Origin: Panacibacter microcysteis
GTDB lineage: Bacteria > Bacteroidota > Bacteroidia > Chitinophagales > Chitinophagaceae
Length of the DNA stretch: 64,000 nt
Assembly: GCF_015831355.1 (NCBI RefSeq)
Contig: NZ_JADWYR010000001.1
Location: forward strand, 2,666,001 to 2,730,000
Reading direction: 5' to 3'
The position numbers and the translations under genes are program-made. Below are positions 36,075-44,659 of the stretch, piece after piece. Positions within the stretch are counted from its first letter, which is position 1. The number at the start of each line of letters is the position of its first letter. The notes beneath the pieces were generated by a model, which was not told where the DNA came from, made no database searches, and worked only from the letters and a program-made list of their open reading frames with translations.

Positions 36075-36473
36075 ATGAATAAACTAATGTTGTTACTTCT
36101 TTCTCTTGTTGCTGTTACTTCGGTTTCAAATGCACAGGATAGTACTGCCAGGAAAACCAAAAAAGAGCGTATACAGAATCACGCACAGAACATGGATAGT
36201 ACCCGCAGGCAAAATCTGAAGGAAAAAGGCATCACAAAAGAAAACCTGAAGGATCTGGACCTTTCGCAGGATCAAAAAAAGCAGGTAGACGATATATTGA
36301 TCAATACAAAGAAGGAAAAGGAAAAAATTAAAAACGATGCCACATTAACGGATGCACAGAAAGAAGAAAAGCTGAAAGCGACGGAAAAAGACGCCAAAGC
36401 AAAACTGAACAATGTGTTAACACCGGAGCAGCGGGAAAAAATGAAGAAGAAAAGAATGAAACCACAGGAATAA
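36075..36473 (+). CDS. Small secreted helical protein, Spy/CpxP-like
   Basis: A signal peptide (to VSNAQ) leads to a highly charged helical protein of 132 residues, very rich in Lys and Glu. Two LTxxQ-like motifs (LSQDQKKQV and LTPEQREKM) resemble those of the periplasmic chaperone Spy and stress sensor CpxP. It may bind unfolded proteins or metals in the periplasm, but similarity is by motif only. It is followed by a strong terminator and bracketed by two half-elements of the dispersed repeat. Confidence 0.7.
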   Translation: MNKLMLLLLSLVAVTSVSNAQDSTARKTKKERIQNHAQNMDSTRRQNLKEKGITKENLKDLDLSQDQKKQVDDILINTKKEKEKIKNDATLTDAQKEEKLKATEKDAKAKLNNVLTPEQREKMKKKRMKPQE

Positions 36474-36502
36474 AAAAAGATGGCGAAAGCCATCTTTTTT
36501 TA
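36474..36502 (+). terminator. Intrinsic terminator after the Spy-like gene
   Basis: AAAAAGATGGC and GCCATCTTTTT pair around a GAAA tetraloop, ending in a T run just after the stop codon. The A run on the opposite side makes it potentially bidirectional. Confidence 0.9.
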
Positions 36503-36534
36503 TTGACAAATAAGGCTTTATTGAAAATATACCC

Positions 36535-36608
36535 GCTGTTCCACAAAGTTCAGAAAGTACAAGTGAGTGACACAACCGGCGATGCCATAAAAAACTGCAG
36601 CCGGGACA
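36535..36608. repeat. Dispersed intergenic element, single inverted type A core
   Basis: The inverted A core (36557-36576) is preceded by interior sequence (GTTCAGAAA) identical to the copy at 6970-6999 and followed by the A flank CGGCGATGCCATAA. It lies between convergent genes. Confidence 0.85.
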
Positions 36609-36642
36609 ATAATATATAAACCATTGATTTACAGATTCAACG

Positions 36643-37032
36643 TTATGCAGGCACAGCTTCGGCTGCGGCAATTTCATAAATGATTGAGGGAAGTGCTTCA
36701 AAAGCATCGGTTTTACTTACAAAATAGTCAGCGCCAAGGTTTCTGCATACAACCCGGTAATAGTCGTCTGTATGAATAGAAGAGATAATAATCTTGAGTG
36801 AAGGGTAATTCTTACGGAAAATTTTTAGCATTTCTATTCCGTTTACGTCCGGGAGATTTATATCCAGCACCAAAATATCCGGTGTTATTTTACTAAACGA
36901 AAGCTGCGCTTCATGGTAATTCAATGCATATTCAGCACCTTTTACAATGCCGGTTTCCTCAATTACCATAAGAAAGCGTTCTATCAGCAGTATAGAGTCT
37001 TCAATGATCAATATTTTGAGGTTTTTGAACAA
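36643..37032 (-). CDS. Stand-alone response regulator receiver domain
   Basis: The 129 residues form only a receiver domain: acidic pocket ED at 11-12, phospho-acceptor Asp57 in LVLDINLPD, and the Lys of FVSKTD. No output domain follows, so it would act by protein contact or phosphotransfer, as CheY or Spo0F do. The frame has no ATG before the fold; upstream there is an in-frame stop three codons earlier. TTG (opening MFKNLKILIIEDS) is therefore the probable start. No kinase gene is adjacent. Confidence 0.85.
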   Translation of the reverse strand: MFKNLKILIIEDSILLIERFLMVIEETGIVKGAEYALNYHEAQLSFSKITPDILVLDINLPDVNGIEMLKIFRKNYPSLKIIISSIHTDDYYRVVCRNLGADYFVSKTDAFEALPSIIYEIAAAEAVPA

Positions 37033-37160
37033 TGCCGTTTAATTTCTGCAAAAATAAAATGGCCGTAAAAAGTAAAAAATAGACAAATGGCTTTGTTTAT
37101 TGTACTATATGAATAAGTTATGCTGTAGAATTTGTACTATAAAGACCGCCTGAGTGCGGC

Positions 37161-37168
37161 TATCTTTG
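37161..37168 (+). promoter_or_regulatory. Possible upstream promoter (-7 box) for the ribosomal cluster
   Basis: TATCTTTG matches TAnnTTTG and directly follows a small hairpin (CCGCCTGAGTGCGG). The nearest upstream TTTG leaves a 26-base spacer, longer than the usual 19-21, so it is a weaker candidate than the box at 37263. Confidence 0.35.
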
Positions 37169-37238
37169 CAGGAACAGCAAATATGCAGCGAGCCGGGTTA
37201 GAAACTTTTAGGCTTTTTTAAAAATTCTTTTCAAAATT

Positions 37239-37270
37239 CTTGTCTGTTACAATGGAGACTTATACCTTTG
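37239..37270 (+). promoter_or_regulatory. Main promoter of the S10 ribosomal cluster
   Basis: CTTG at 37239-37242 and TACCTTTG at 37263-37270 are separated by 20 bases, the spacing expected for the Bacteroidota -33 and -7 elements (TTTG and TAnnTTTG). The -7 box ends 30 bases before rpsJ. Confidence 0.7.
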
Positions 37271-37300
37271 CGCTCCCAAATTGAAAGTTTGGTTCACGCT

Positions 37301-37606
37301 ATGTCCCAGAGAATCAGAATAAAATTACAGTCTTACGATCACAGTTTAGTAGATAAATCTGCAGAGAAGATCGTAAAAACAGTACGCAGTACTGGTGCCG
37401 TAGTAACTGGTCCTATTCCTTTGCCTACGCGCAAAAGAATTTTCACGGTACTACGTTCACCACACGTTAACAAGAAAAGCCGTGAGCAATTTCAGCTTTG
37501 CACGCACAAACGTTTATTAGACATTTACACTTCTTCTTCAAGAACAGTAGATGCGTTGAGCAAGCTGGATCTGCCTTCTGGTGTAGAAGTAGAGATTAAA
37601 GCGTAA
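37301..37606 (+). CDS. rpsJ: Ribosomal protein S10
   Basis: The 101-residue protein ([18 protein letters not shown], then the loop [27 protein letters not shown]) is a full S10, part of the 30S head and of the NusE antitermination complex. It opens the S10 cluster. The start is the ATG; an upstream in-frame TTG overlaps the promoter and is rejected. No rpsL, rpsG or fusA precede it, so the str genes lie elsewhere. A 278-base hairpin-rich spacer follows before rplC. Confidence 0.98.
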   Translation: MSQRIRIKLQSYDHSLVDKSAEKIVKTVRSTGAVVTGPIPLPTRKRIFTVLRSPHVNKKSREQFQLCTHKRLLDIYTSSSRTVDALSKLDLPSGVEVEIKA

Positions 37607-37884
37607 AATTTCGCGTTTGATACGCGGTCAAAGTTCTTATAACAATTCACCTCTCAATCTGCTCCGCAAAATCCGGAGAGAGAAAAGAGCTCTGAAGAAG
37701 ATAATAATCCTGTTAAAACAGGAGCGTACATATAAACAAGCCCTTCGAGGTTTGTTTACTGCCGGTACTTCTGAATCTTCAAAGCAGAAGAAACAAAAGA
37801 AAAGGTCGGTGGCAAACAGAGGATCGAGTTCCGCTCTCATCAGCGGAATGTCCTTACAACCTGCGGGGCATAAACCGCAAAAAG
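37607..37884 (+). promoter_or_regulatory. Structured rpsJ-rplC spacer, candidate leader RNA
   Basis: This 278-base gap is far longer than most others in the cluster. It contains successive hairpins: CCTGTT/AACAGG (37709-37722), a 10-bp stem around CTTCGA (37733-37758), TTCCGCT/AGCGGAA (37829-37848) and TGCGG/CCGCA (37862-37879) just before the rplC start. A binding site for a ribosomal protein that controls the operon is a reasonable guess; a 95-codon TTG-initiated frame here is judged spurious. Confidence 0.4.
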
Positions 37885-38502
37885 ATGAAAGGAATTATTG
37901 GTAAAAAAATTGGGATGACCAGCATCTTCACCCCGGATGGTAAGCAGACTGCCTGCACCATTATTGAAGCTGGTCCTTGCGTGGTAACCCAGGTTAAAAC
38001 TGCAGATACAGATGGTTATAGCGCACTACAGTTAGGTTTCGGCGATAAGAAAGAAAAACACTCCAACAAATCTGAGATCAATCACTTCTCTAAATCTCAG
38101 ACAGCTCCAAAAAGCTTCGTAAAAGAATTCCGCAATTATTTCGAGGATAAAAATTTAGGTGATACCATCACTGTTGACATTTTTGCCGAAGGCGATAAAG
38201 TTGACGTTGTAGGCACTACAAAAGGTAAAGGATTCCAGGGTGTAGTAAAACGTCATGGTTTCAGTGGTGTTGGTGAAAAATCACATGGTCAGCACGATCG
38301 TCAGAGGGCACCAGGTTCTATTGGTGGCTCTTCTTATCCTTCACGCGTATTTAAAGGGATGCGAATGGCGGGTCGTATGGGTAATGACCGTGTTAAGCTT
38401 AAAGGCCTTAAAGTGGTAAAAATCTTCTCTGATAAAAACTATATCCTTGTGAGCGGTTCTGTTCCGGGCCACAACGGTTCAATCGTTTTAATCCAGAAAT
38501 AA
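37885..38502 (+). CDS. rplC: Ribosomal protein L3
   Basis: [15 protein letters not shown] and the conserved core [51 protein letters not shown] identify L3, an early-assembly 50S protein reaching toward the peptidyl-transferase centre. Length, 205 residues, is normal. The gene is 17 bases from rplD. Its translation start region lies in a small hairpin that could affect expression. Confidence 0.98.
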   Translation: MKGIIGKKIGMTSIFTPDGKQTACTIIEAGPCVVTQVKTADTDGYSALQLGFGDKKEKHSNKSEINHFSKSQTAPKSFVKEFRNYFEDKNLGDTITVDIFAEGDKVDVVGTTKGKGFQGVVKRHGFSGVGEKSHGQHDRQRAPGSIGGSSYPSRVFKGMRMAGRMGNDRVKLKGLKVVKIFSDKNYILVSGSVPGHNGSIVLIQK

Positions 38503-38519
38503 ACTTTAATCGAAGAAAC

Positions 38520-39155
38520 ATGCAAGTAGAAGTTTTAAATATAAAAGGTGAAAAAACCGGTAGAACGATTGAGTTGCCGGAGGATATATTCGGTATTGAA
38601 CCTAACGACCACGTACTTTACCTGGCAGTTAAACAATACCAGGCAGCACAGCGCCAGGGAACGCACAAAGTAAAAACGCGTGCAGAAGTAAAAGGTGCAA
38701 GCCGCAAGTTACACCGTCAGAAAGGTACAGGTGGTAGCCGTAAAGGTAACATCCGTAACCCTTTGTATAAAGGTGGTGGTACCATCTTTGGACCAAAACC
38801 CCATGGTTATGGTTTTAAACTGAATAAGAAAGTAAAGGATCTTGCTAAAATGAGTGCCCTTTCATATAAAGCCAAAGAAAATGCTATAGTAGTATTGGAA
38901 GAAATCAACCTCGATGCTCCTAAAACAAAGCAACTGGTTGATGTGATGAAAGTGCTGAACATAGCGAACAAAAAGTCGTTGCTTGTAACTGCTGAATATA
39001 ATGATAACCTGTACCTCAGCACACGCAATGTTCCAAACATCGCTAACACTATCCTTTCAGATATCAATACCTATGATATCATGAATGCTGACGTGTTGGT
39101 AATTACAGAAAGCGCAGCCAAAGTATTTTCTGAAGAAGCTGTTGCAGAAGCATAA
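38520..39155 (+). CDS. rplD: Ribosomal protein L4
   Basis: The conserved basic loop (KTRAEVKGASRKLHRQKGTGGSRKGNIRNPLYKGGGTIFGPKPHGYGFKLNKK, about residues 55-108) identifies L4, which lines the exit tunnel of the 50S subunit. In other bacteria L4 also represses its own operon by binding an S10 leader; whether that occurs here is unknown, but the structured rpsJ-rplC spacer is a candidate target. Length, 211 residues, is typical. Confidence 0.98.
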   Translation: MQVEVLNIKGEKTGRTIELPEDIFGIEPNDHVLYLAVKQYQAAQRQGTHKVKTRAEVKGASRKLHRQKGTGGSRKGNIRNPLYKGGGTIFGPKPHGYGFKLNKKVKDLAKMSALSYKAKENAIVVLEEINLDAPKTKQLVDVMKVLNIANKKSLLVTAEYNDNLYLSTRNVPNIANTILSDINTYDIMNADVLVITESAAKVFSEEAVAEA

Positions 39156-39181
39156 TTGAATAACGTTTCAATAATTATACA

Positions 39182-39481
39182 ATGAAACTGAGTGAAATTT
39201 TAGTAAAGCCTATACTTACAGAAAAAGCAAATCTTCAGCAGGATAAACTGAGAAGATATGCCTTTAAGGTCAACCGTAAGGCAAACAAACTGGAAATCAA
39301 GAAAGCTATAGAACAGTTCTATGGTGTTTCAGTAACAGATGTGAATACAATAGTTGTTCCCGGTAAAAATAAAACCCGCTTTACAAAAGCCGGCTTTATC
39401 AAAGGTGTAAAGCCTGCCTACAAAAAAGCTTATGTAACTGTAGCAGACGGTGAAACAATTGATTTGTACGCAAACATTTAA
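39182..39481 (+). CDS. rplW: Ribosomal protein L23
   Basis: The sequence LSEILVKPILTEKANLQQDKLRRYAFKVNRKANKLEIKKAIEQFYGVSV is a standard L23. It sits at the exit of the peptide tunnel on the 50S subunit and docks trigger factor and SRP. Length is 99 residues. It lies 26 bases after rplD. Confidence 0.98.
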   Translation: MKLSEILVKPILTEKANLQQDKLRRYAFKVNRKANKLEIKKAIEQFYGVSVTDVNTIVVPGKNKTRFTKAGFIKGVKPAYKKAYVTVADGETIDLYANI

Positions 39482-39525
39482 TTAATAGTAAGCGAAGCTG
39501 ATAAGTTCGCACAAAAGAAAAGAAA

Positions 39526-40365
39526 ATGGCATTAAAGAAGTTTAAACCAATTACCGCAGGTACCAGATGGAAAATCGGTAATGCCTATGCTGAGATCACT
39601 ACCAACAAACCGGAAAAAAGCTTATTGGAACCGATTCACAGCACAGGTGGTCGTAATGCTCAGGGGCGTCGTGCCATGCGTTATATAGGTGGCGGACATA
39701 AGAAGCATTACCGTATTGTAGATTTTAAACGCAATAAGAAAGATATTGAAGCAAAAGTTGTTTCAATAGAATACGATCCCAACCGCACAGCATTCATCGC
39801 GCTGCTGGAATATACAGACGGTGAAAAGAGATATATCATTGCTCCGCAGGGTTTACAGGTGGGTGCATCTGTAATGTCTGGTGATGCAGCAGCCCCGGAA
39901 ATCGGGAATGCATTAATGATGAAGAATATGCCACTTGGTACTATGATTCATAATATCGAAATGCAGCCTGGTCAGGGTGGTAAACTGGTAAGAAGCGCAG
40001 GCGCATCAGCACAGCTTGCCAACAAAGAAGAAAAATACGCGGTATTAAAAATGCCAAGTGGCGAGTTGAGAAAAGTTTTGATTAACTGCTATGCAACGGT
40101 AGGTGTTGTATCTAACAGCGATCATAACCTTGAGCAGAAAGGTAAAGCTGGTGCAAACCGCTGGAAAGGTATTCGTCCACGTAATCGTGGTGTAGCTATG
40201 AACCCCGTAGATCACCCGATGGGTGGTGGCGAAGGTAGAGCATCAGGAGGTCACCCTCGTTCACGCACAGGTAAATATGCTAAAGGCGAAAAAACAAGAA
40301 CAAAAGGAAAAGGCAGCGATAAGCTGATCATCCAACGCAGGGATGGTAAGAAGCTGGCAAAATAA
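39526..40365 (+). CDS. rplB: Ribosomal protein L2
   Basis: L2 is recognised by [27 protein letters not shown] and the C-terminal [37 protein letters not shown]. It binds 23S rRNA beside the peptidyl-transferase centre and is needed for subunit joining; the conserved His of NPVDHP is present. Length, 279 residues, is normal. A dispersed repeat element and AT-rich filler separate it from rpsS by 249 bases, an unusual break in this operon. Confidence 0.98.
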   Translation: MALKKFKPITAGTRWKIGNAYAEITTNKPEKSLLEPIHSTGGRNAQGRRAMRYIGGGHKKHYRIVDFKRNKKDIEAKVVSIEYDPNRTAFIALLEYTDGEKRYIIAPQGLQVGASVMSGDAAAPEIGNALMMKNMPLGTMIHNIEMQPGQGGKLVRSAGASAQLANKEEKYAVLKMPSGELRKVLINCYATVGVVSNSDHNLEQKGKAGANRWKGIRPRNRGVAMNPVDHPMGGGEGRASGGHPRSRTGKYAKGEKTRTKGKGSDKLIIQRRDGKKLAK

Positions 40366-40375
40366 AGGCAATGAT

Positions 40376-40501
40376 GTAGCCGGCTGAGGTATAAGCATTA
40401 AGCACCGGTTGCGTCGCACTCTTCAGCAGTTTGATCAGAAATGATCTGAACGTACAAGTGAGTGACACAACGTTAGCTGAAGAAAGATCCAAATGCCGGT
40501 A
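40376..40501. repeat. Dispersed element, minimal two-core copy inside the ribosomal operon (rplB-rpsS)
   Basis: The B core (40408-40427) and inverted A core (40452-40471) are only 24 bases apart, with the centre GATCAGAAATGATC forming the hairpin tip. The outer ends are GCCGGCTGAGG on the left and ATGCCGGTAACA on the right. This copy shows the smallest complete form, about 125 bp, and could fold as a single long hairpin. Confidence 0.9.
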
Positions 40502-40512
40502 ACAAAAAGCAG

Positions 40513-40586
40513 ATTTGAAAATGTGGCAATGTGAAGATTTGAAAATGGTTTTCAACTGCCACGCTAAATAAAAGACATTTTCAAAT
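40513..40586. repeat. AT-rich inverted repeat between the element and rpsS
   Basis: ATTTGAAAATGT at 40513-40524 pairs with ACATTTTCAAAT at 40575-40586, and GTGGCA/TGCCAC pairs inside it. Short direct repeats of CAAATTAT follow. This is filler of a kind that also occurs in other spacers of the cluster; no coding or known RNA is seen. Confidence 0.5.
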
Positions 40587-40614
40587 TATCAAATTATCAA
40601 ATTAACTCATTACT

Positions 40615-40884
40615 ATGGGTCGTTCGATTAAAAAAGGTCCTTACGTAGAAGCAAAGCTGGAAGGTAAGGTGTTGTCAATAAATGAAGGAAAGAACAAAAA
40701 GTCTGTGTTGAAAACATGGAGCCGCCGTTCTACTATTACTCCTGATTTTGTAGGGCACACTTTTGCTGTACATAACGGAAACAAGTTTATACCTGTATAT
40801 GTAACAGAATTTATGGTAGGCCACAAACTTGGAGAGTTTGCGCCAACCAGAAACTTCAAAGGACATGCAGGAACAAAAAAATAG
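40615..40884 (+). CDS. rpsS: Ribosomal protein S19
   Basis: [19 protein letters not shown] and the C-terminal [21 protein letters not shown] are diagnostic of S19, a protein of the 30S head that contacts S13 and the A-site region. Length is 89 residues, normal. The upstream 249 bases hold a repeat element and an inverted repeat; no promoter box could be named there. Confidence 0.98.
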   Translation: MGRSIKKGPYVEAKLEGKVLSINEGKNKKSVLKTWSRRSTITPDFVGHTFAVHNGNKFIPVYVTEFMVGHKLGEFAPTRNFKGHAGTKK

Positions 40885-40923
40885 TTTAAAGTACCAGGTA
40901 CTTACAACGTATAACTAAAAAAA

Positions 40924-41268
40924 ATGGAAGCAGTAGCGAAACTTAGAAATTATCCTACAGGACCGCGTAAAATGCGTTTGCTGGCAGATGTGGTGCGTGG
41001 CATGGAAGTAGAGAAAGCATTGGCTATCCTGGAACATCATCCACAACACAACGCCAAGCCTTTGGCTAAGTTGCTCAAGAGTGCCATCAATAACTGGGAA
41101 CAGAAAAATGAAGGTGGCAGTGCAGCTGATGCCGGTCTTGTGGTAAAAACAATTTTCGTAGATGGAGGCCGCGTACTTAAGCGCATGCGTCCTGCACCAC
41201 AGGGTCGTGGTTACAGGGTGCGTAAACGCAGCAACCACGTAACATTAATCGTTGATTCAAAAAATTAA
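40924..41268 (+). CDS. rplV: Ribosomal protein L22
   Basis: The L22 pattern is clear ([30 protein letters not shown], and the hairpin loop [33 protein letters not shown]). The loop reaches the narrow part of the exit tunnel. Length is 114 residues. It is 39 bases after rpsS and 21 bases before rpsC. Confidence 0.98.
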   Translation: MEAVAKLRNYPTGPRKMRLLADVVRGMEVEKALAILEHHPQHNAKPLAKLLKSAINNWEQKNEGGSAADAGLVVKTIFVDGGRVLKRMRPAPQGRGYRVRKRSNHVTLIVDSKN

Positions 41269-41289
41269 TAAAAACTTTTAAACCATTAT

Positions 41290-42078
41290 ATGGGTCAGAA
41301 AGCAAATCCTATAGGTAACAGGTTAGGTATCATCCGCGGATGGGAGAGCAACTGGTATGCCGCAAAGAAAGATTTTGCCTCCAAGCTCATCGAGGATAAC
41401 AAGATCAGAACATACCTGAACGCACGTATTAACAAGGGTGGTATTTCCAAAATTGTTATTGAGCGTACACTCGGTAAATTGATTGTAACTATCCATACGT
41501 CTAAGCCTGGTATCATTATAGGTAAAGGTGGTAATGAAGTTGACCGCATTAAAGAGGAGTTGAAAAAGCTTACCAGCAAAGATGATGTTCAGATAAACAT
41601 TCTGGAGATTCGTCGTCCTGAGCTTGATGCGAACATTGTGGGAGACACCATTGCCCGCCAGATCGAGAACCGTATCAACTTTAAGCGTGCTATCAAAATG
41701 GCGATAGCTTCTACACTCAGAATGGGTGCTGAAGGTATAAAGGTAAAAGTAAGTGGTCGCTTAGGCGGTGCTGAAATTGCACGTAGCGAAGAATTTAAAC
41801 AGGGTCGTACGCCTTTACATACATTCCGTATGGACATTGACTACGCGAATGTTTTTGCCCAGACTGTGTACGGAAAAATTGGTATTAAAGTATGGATCTG
41901 TAAAGGTGAGGTTTTAGGCAAACGTGAATTGAATCCGAACTTCACTGGTGGTAAGAGTGATGTAAGTGACAGAAGAGACAGAAGGGATGGCGGAGAAAGA
42001 CAGGATCGCAGAGATGACAGAAGAGGTGGTGGAAATGACAGAAGAGGCGGTGGCGACAGAAGAGACAGAAGAAACTAA
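41290..42078 (+). CDS. rpsC: Ribosomal protein S3 with Arg/Asp/Gly-rich C-terminal tail
   Basis: [24 protein letters not shown], the KH-domain motif [13 protein letters not shown] and ADGNVEV-like beta core ([31 protein letters not shown]) identify S3, which sits at the mRNA entry of the 30S subunit. After about residue 218 a disordered tail of about 40 residues made almost only of Arg, Asp and Gly follows ([10 protein letters not shown] and similar). Such tails occur in some Bacteroidota S3 proteins. Length, 262 residues, is longer than in Escherichia coli for this reason. Confidence 0.97.
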   Translation: MGQKANPIGNRLGIIRGWESNWYAAKKDFASKLIEDNKIRTYLNARINKGGISKIVIERTLGKLIVTIHTSKPGIIIGKGGNEVDRIKEELKKLTSKDDVQINILEIRRPELDANIVGDTIARQIENRINFKRAIKMAIASTLRMGAEGIKVKVSGRLGGAEIARSEEFKQGRTPLHTFRMDIDYANVFAQTVYGKIGIKVWICKGEVLGKRELNPNFTGGKSDVSDRRDRRDGGERQDRRDDRRGGGNDRRGGGDRRDRRN

Positions 42079-42183
42079 TAATTGCTGTTACCGGTTATCT
42101 GACAAAAGGTACTGGTTTTAAAAATAACAATTGAAAAGCCGGCAAAAAGGAAACTGACAACCGGCAACTCAAAATCATATAAG

Positions 42184-42606
42184 ATGTTACAGCCAAAAAG
42201 AACGAAACATAGAAAGCAGCAGAAAGGTCGTATTAGGGAAGTTGCAAAACGTGGTACAACCATTTCTTTCGGTTCTTATGCATTGAAAGCTTTAGAGCCC
42301 ATCTGGTTAACCAACCGCCAGATAGAAGCTGCGCGTCAGGCAATGACACGTGCTATGAAGCGTGAGGGTAATGTGTGGATCAGAGTATTCCCTGATAAAT
42401 CAATTACCAAGAAGCCACTTGAAGTGAGGATGGGTAAAGGTAAAGGTAACCCGGAATATTTCGCGGCTGTTATTGAACCAGGTCGTATACTATTTGAATG
42501 TGACGGTGTTGCATTGCAAACAGCACAGGAAGCCATGAAGCTTGCAGCTCAGAAACTTCCTATAAAAACCAAGTTTGTTGTAAGAAGAGATTTGCAACAG
42601 GCATAG
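42184..42606 (+). CDS. rplP: Ribosomal protein L16
   Basis: [16 protein letters not shown], the segment [29 protein letters not shown] and [29 protein letters not shown] are standard L16, which helps to form the A-site of the 50S subunit. Length is 140 residues. The 105-base spacer ahead of it, after rpsC, holds repeated CCGGC-containing filler but no recognised signal. Confidence 0.98.
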   Translation: MLQPKRTKHRKQQKGRIREVAKRGTTISFGSYALKALEPIWLTNRQIEAARQAMTRAMKREGNVWIRVFPDKSITKKPLEVRMGKGKGNPEYFAAVIEPGRILFECDGVALQTAQEAMKLAAQKLPIKTKFVVRRDLQQA

Positions 42607-42639
42607 TAAGTTCAATTAAAGAATTTCAATTTACATACA

Positions 42640-42849
42640 ATGTCTAAGAAGTTAGAATTTAATAAAAGCCTGAAAGATCTGAACGAAACAGATCTTAGTG
42701 CACGCATACAGGAAGACCAGTTGCGTTTAAAGAAGCTGGAATTTGCACATGCGATCTCTCCACTTGAGAACCCAATGACTATTCGTGGTCTAAGGAAAGA
42801 TATATCTCGTTTAAAGACCGAATTAAGGAGAAGACAACTCGGTATTTAA
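42640..42849 (+). CDS. rpmC: Ribosomal protein L29
   Basis: A 69-residue helical protein with the typical pattern LKDLNETDLSARIQEDQLRLKKLEFAHAISPLENPMTIRGLRKDISRLKTELRRR. L29 lies near the tunnel exit beside L23. Gene order (rplP, rpmC, rpsQ) and close spacing confirm it. Confidence 0.97.
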   Translation: MSKKLEFNKSLKDLNETDLSARIQEDQLRLKKLEFAHAISPLENPMTIRGLRKDISRLKTELRRRQLGI

Positions 42850-42865
42850 TATAAAATAAACAACA

Positions 42866-43123
42866 ATGGCCGAAAGAAATTTGCGTAAAACAAGGATTGG
42901 GGTAGTTAGCAGCAACAAAATGACAAAAACTATCACTGTTGCTGTGGAAAGAAAAGTAAAACACCCTATCTATGGTAAGTTTGTAAAAAAGACTACCAAA
43001 TTCCATGCTCATGATGAAAAAAGTGAGTGCGGTATAGGCGATATCGTAAAGATCATGGAGTCTCGTCCGCTGAGCAAAACAAAGCGTTGGAGATTAGTTG
43101 AGATCGTTGAAAAAGCTAAATAA
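42866..43123 (+). CDS. rpsQ: Ribosomal protein S17
   Basis: The OB-fold protein S17 is identified by [45 protein letters not shown] and [23 protein letters not shown]. It binds 16S rRNA early in 30S assembly. Length is 85 residues. A 105-base spacer follows, with AAGCTGCGGGCTGCGAGCTAT-like filler before rplN. Confidence 0.98.
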   Translation: MAERNLRKTRIGVVSSNKMTKTITVAVERKVKHPIYGKFVKKTTKFHAHDEKSECGIGDIVKIMESRPLSKTKRWRLVEIVEKAK

Positions 43124-43128
43124 GGAAA

Positions 43129-43163
43129 TAAGCTGCGGGCTGCGAGCTATAAGCTTTATGCCG
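43129..43163. repeat. Short GAGCTAT-type repetitive filler between rpsQ and rplN
   Basis: AAGCTGCGGGCTGCGAGCTA continues to TAAGCTTTATGCCGC, a run of degenerate GCTGCGAGC-like units that begins and ends with AAGCT/AGCTT. Similar degenerate units occur in other Bacteroidota spacers. No function is known. Confidence 0.4.
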
Positions 43164-43228
43164 CACTGATTAATAAAAATTGTAGTAATTGCTCGAAGCC
43201 CGACGCTTAGAGTTTAAAGCTAAATAAA

Positions 43229-43597
43229 ATGATTCAGCAGGAAAGCAGGCTTAATGTAGCCGATAACAGTGGTGCAAAAGAAGTATTGTGCATCCGCGTA
43301 TTGGGTAATAGCGGCCAGGATTACGCCAAAATAGGCGATAAAATCGTGGTAACTGTGAAAGATGCCATCCCTGCGGGTGGTATAAAGAAAGGTACTGTTT
43401 CAAAAGCAGTAATCGTTCGTACAACAAATAAACTTCGCCGTAAAGATGGTTCTTATATCCGCTTTGACGATAACGCGGTGGTATTGTTGAACAATGCCGA
43501 TGAACCTCGCGGCACCCGTATATTCGGACCCGTAGCAAGAGAACTGAGGGATAAAGGATACATGAAGATTATTTCACTTGCGCCGGAAGTGCTTTAA
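43229..43597 (+). CDS. rplN: Ribosomal protein L14
   Basis: [45 protein letters not shown] and [20 protein letters not shown] are diagnostic for L14, which bridges the 30S subunit and neighbours L19. Length is 122 residues, the usual size. It is followed by a solo half-element of the dispersed repeat before rplX. Confidence 0.98.
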   Translation: MIQQESRLNVADNSGAKEVLCIRVLGNSGQDYAKIGDKIVVTVKDAIPAGGIKKGTVSKAVIVRTTNKLRRKDGSYIRFDDNAVVLLNNADEPRGTRIFGPVARELRDKGYMKIISLAPEVL

Positions 43598-43599
43598 GG

Positions 43600-43650
43600 G
43601 TGCTGCATAGCGTACAGGATGTACAAGTGAGTGACACAACAAAAGTTGAA
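43600..43650. repeat. Dispersed element, single inverted type A core between rplN and rplX
   Basis: A perfect inverted A core (GTACAAGTGAGTGACACAAC, 43621-43640) lies in the 88-base rplN-rplX spacer. The flanks are short and do not match the family ends well, so this is a minimal or truncated copy inside the ribosomal operon. Confidence 0.8.
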
Positions 43651-43685
43651 GACAGTTATAAAGTTGACTTCATAAACAAAATAAA

Positions 43686-44024
43686 ATGAGCAACAGATTT
43701 AAACCAAAGTACAATATTAAAAAAGGCGATTCAGTAGTGGTTATCGCAGGAGATGATAAAGATCTGAAAAAGCCACGTACTGTTTTAAGCGTTATCGTTG
43801 ACAAGGGCCGCGTGGTTATTGAAGGCGTTAATATTGTAACTAAACATACAAAACCTTCTGCAGGAAATACCAAAGGTGGTATTGTAAAGAAGGAAGCTCC
43901 GATCAACATAAGCAATGTTATGTTGTGGGATGCTAAAACTGGCGGACCTACCAAGGTTAAACGCACCAGGGAAAACGGAAAATTAGTTCGTATTGCAAAA
44001 AAATCCGGGGAGGTAATTAAATAA
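43686..44024 (+). CDS. rplX: Ribosomal protein L24
   Basis: The KOW-type start ([49 protein letters not shown]) identifies L24, an assembly-initiating 50S protein. Length is 112 residues. Its stop codon overlaps the rplE start (TAATG), so translation of the two is coupled. Confidence 0.98.
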   Translation: MSNRFKPKYNIKKGDSVVVIAGDDKDLKKPRTVLSVIVDKGRVVIEGVNIVTKHTKPSAGNTKGGIVKKEAPINISNVMLWDAKTGGPTKVKRTRENGKLVRIAKKSGEVIK

Positions 44025-44593
44025 TGAGCACTGCTAAATATACTCCGAGATTGCAGGAAAAATACACAAATGATGTGATTCCTGCTTTAATGAAAAAATT
44101 TGCTTACAAAAGTGTAATGCAAACACCGAAGCTGGAAAAAATCTGTATTAACCGTGGCGTTAACGGTGCCGTGGCTGATAAGAAAACTGTTGACGTTGCG
44201 GTTGAAGAACTGACAATGATTACAGGTCAGAAAGCAGTTCCTACTTTGAGTAAGAAAGATATTTCAAACTTTAAGTTGCGCAAAGGAATGCCAATTGGCG
44301 CACGGGTTACATTGCGTGGAGAGAAGATGTATGAGTTTCTTGACCGCCTTGTTTCTGTTGCATTGCCGCGTGTACGCGACTTTAAGGGCATCAGCGATAA
44401 AGCTTTCGATGGCCGTGGAAATTATACATTAGGAGTTACCGAACAGATCATCTTCCCTGAAATTGATATTGATAAAGTATCTAAAATCACCGGTATGGAT
44501 ATTACGTTCGTAACTACTGCCCAGAATAATGAAGAGGCTTACGAACTGTTGAAAGAGTTGGGTATGCCTTTCAAAAATGCTAAAAAAGACTAA
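44024..44593 (+). CDS. rplE: Ribosomal protein L5
   Basis: [41 protein letters not shown] and the later [21 protein letters not shown] are standard for L5, which binds 5S rRNA and contacts the P-site tRNA. Length, 189 residues, is normal. It shares one base with rplX. Confidence 0.98.
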   Translation: MSTAKYTPRLQEKYTNDVIPALMKKFAYKSVMQTPKLEKICINRGVNGAVADKKTVDVAVEELTMITGQKAVPTLSKKDISNFKLRKGMPIGARVTLRGEKMYEFLDRLVSVALPRVRDFKGISDKAFDGRGNYTLGVTEQIIFPEIDIDKVSKITGMDITFVTTAQNNEEAYELLKELGMPFKNAKKD

Positions 44594-44659
44594 TAACAAC
44601 ATACAGATTTCAGGGATCGCTTGGTGCTTGAAACCTGGAACTTGAAACTTCAATACAAT

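Noticed and set aside
37617-37904. A 95-codon TTG-initiated frame between rpsJ and rplC
   Set aside because: It overlaps the rplC start, has no recognisable protein character beyond a basic composition, and is explained better as a structured non-coding spacer.
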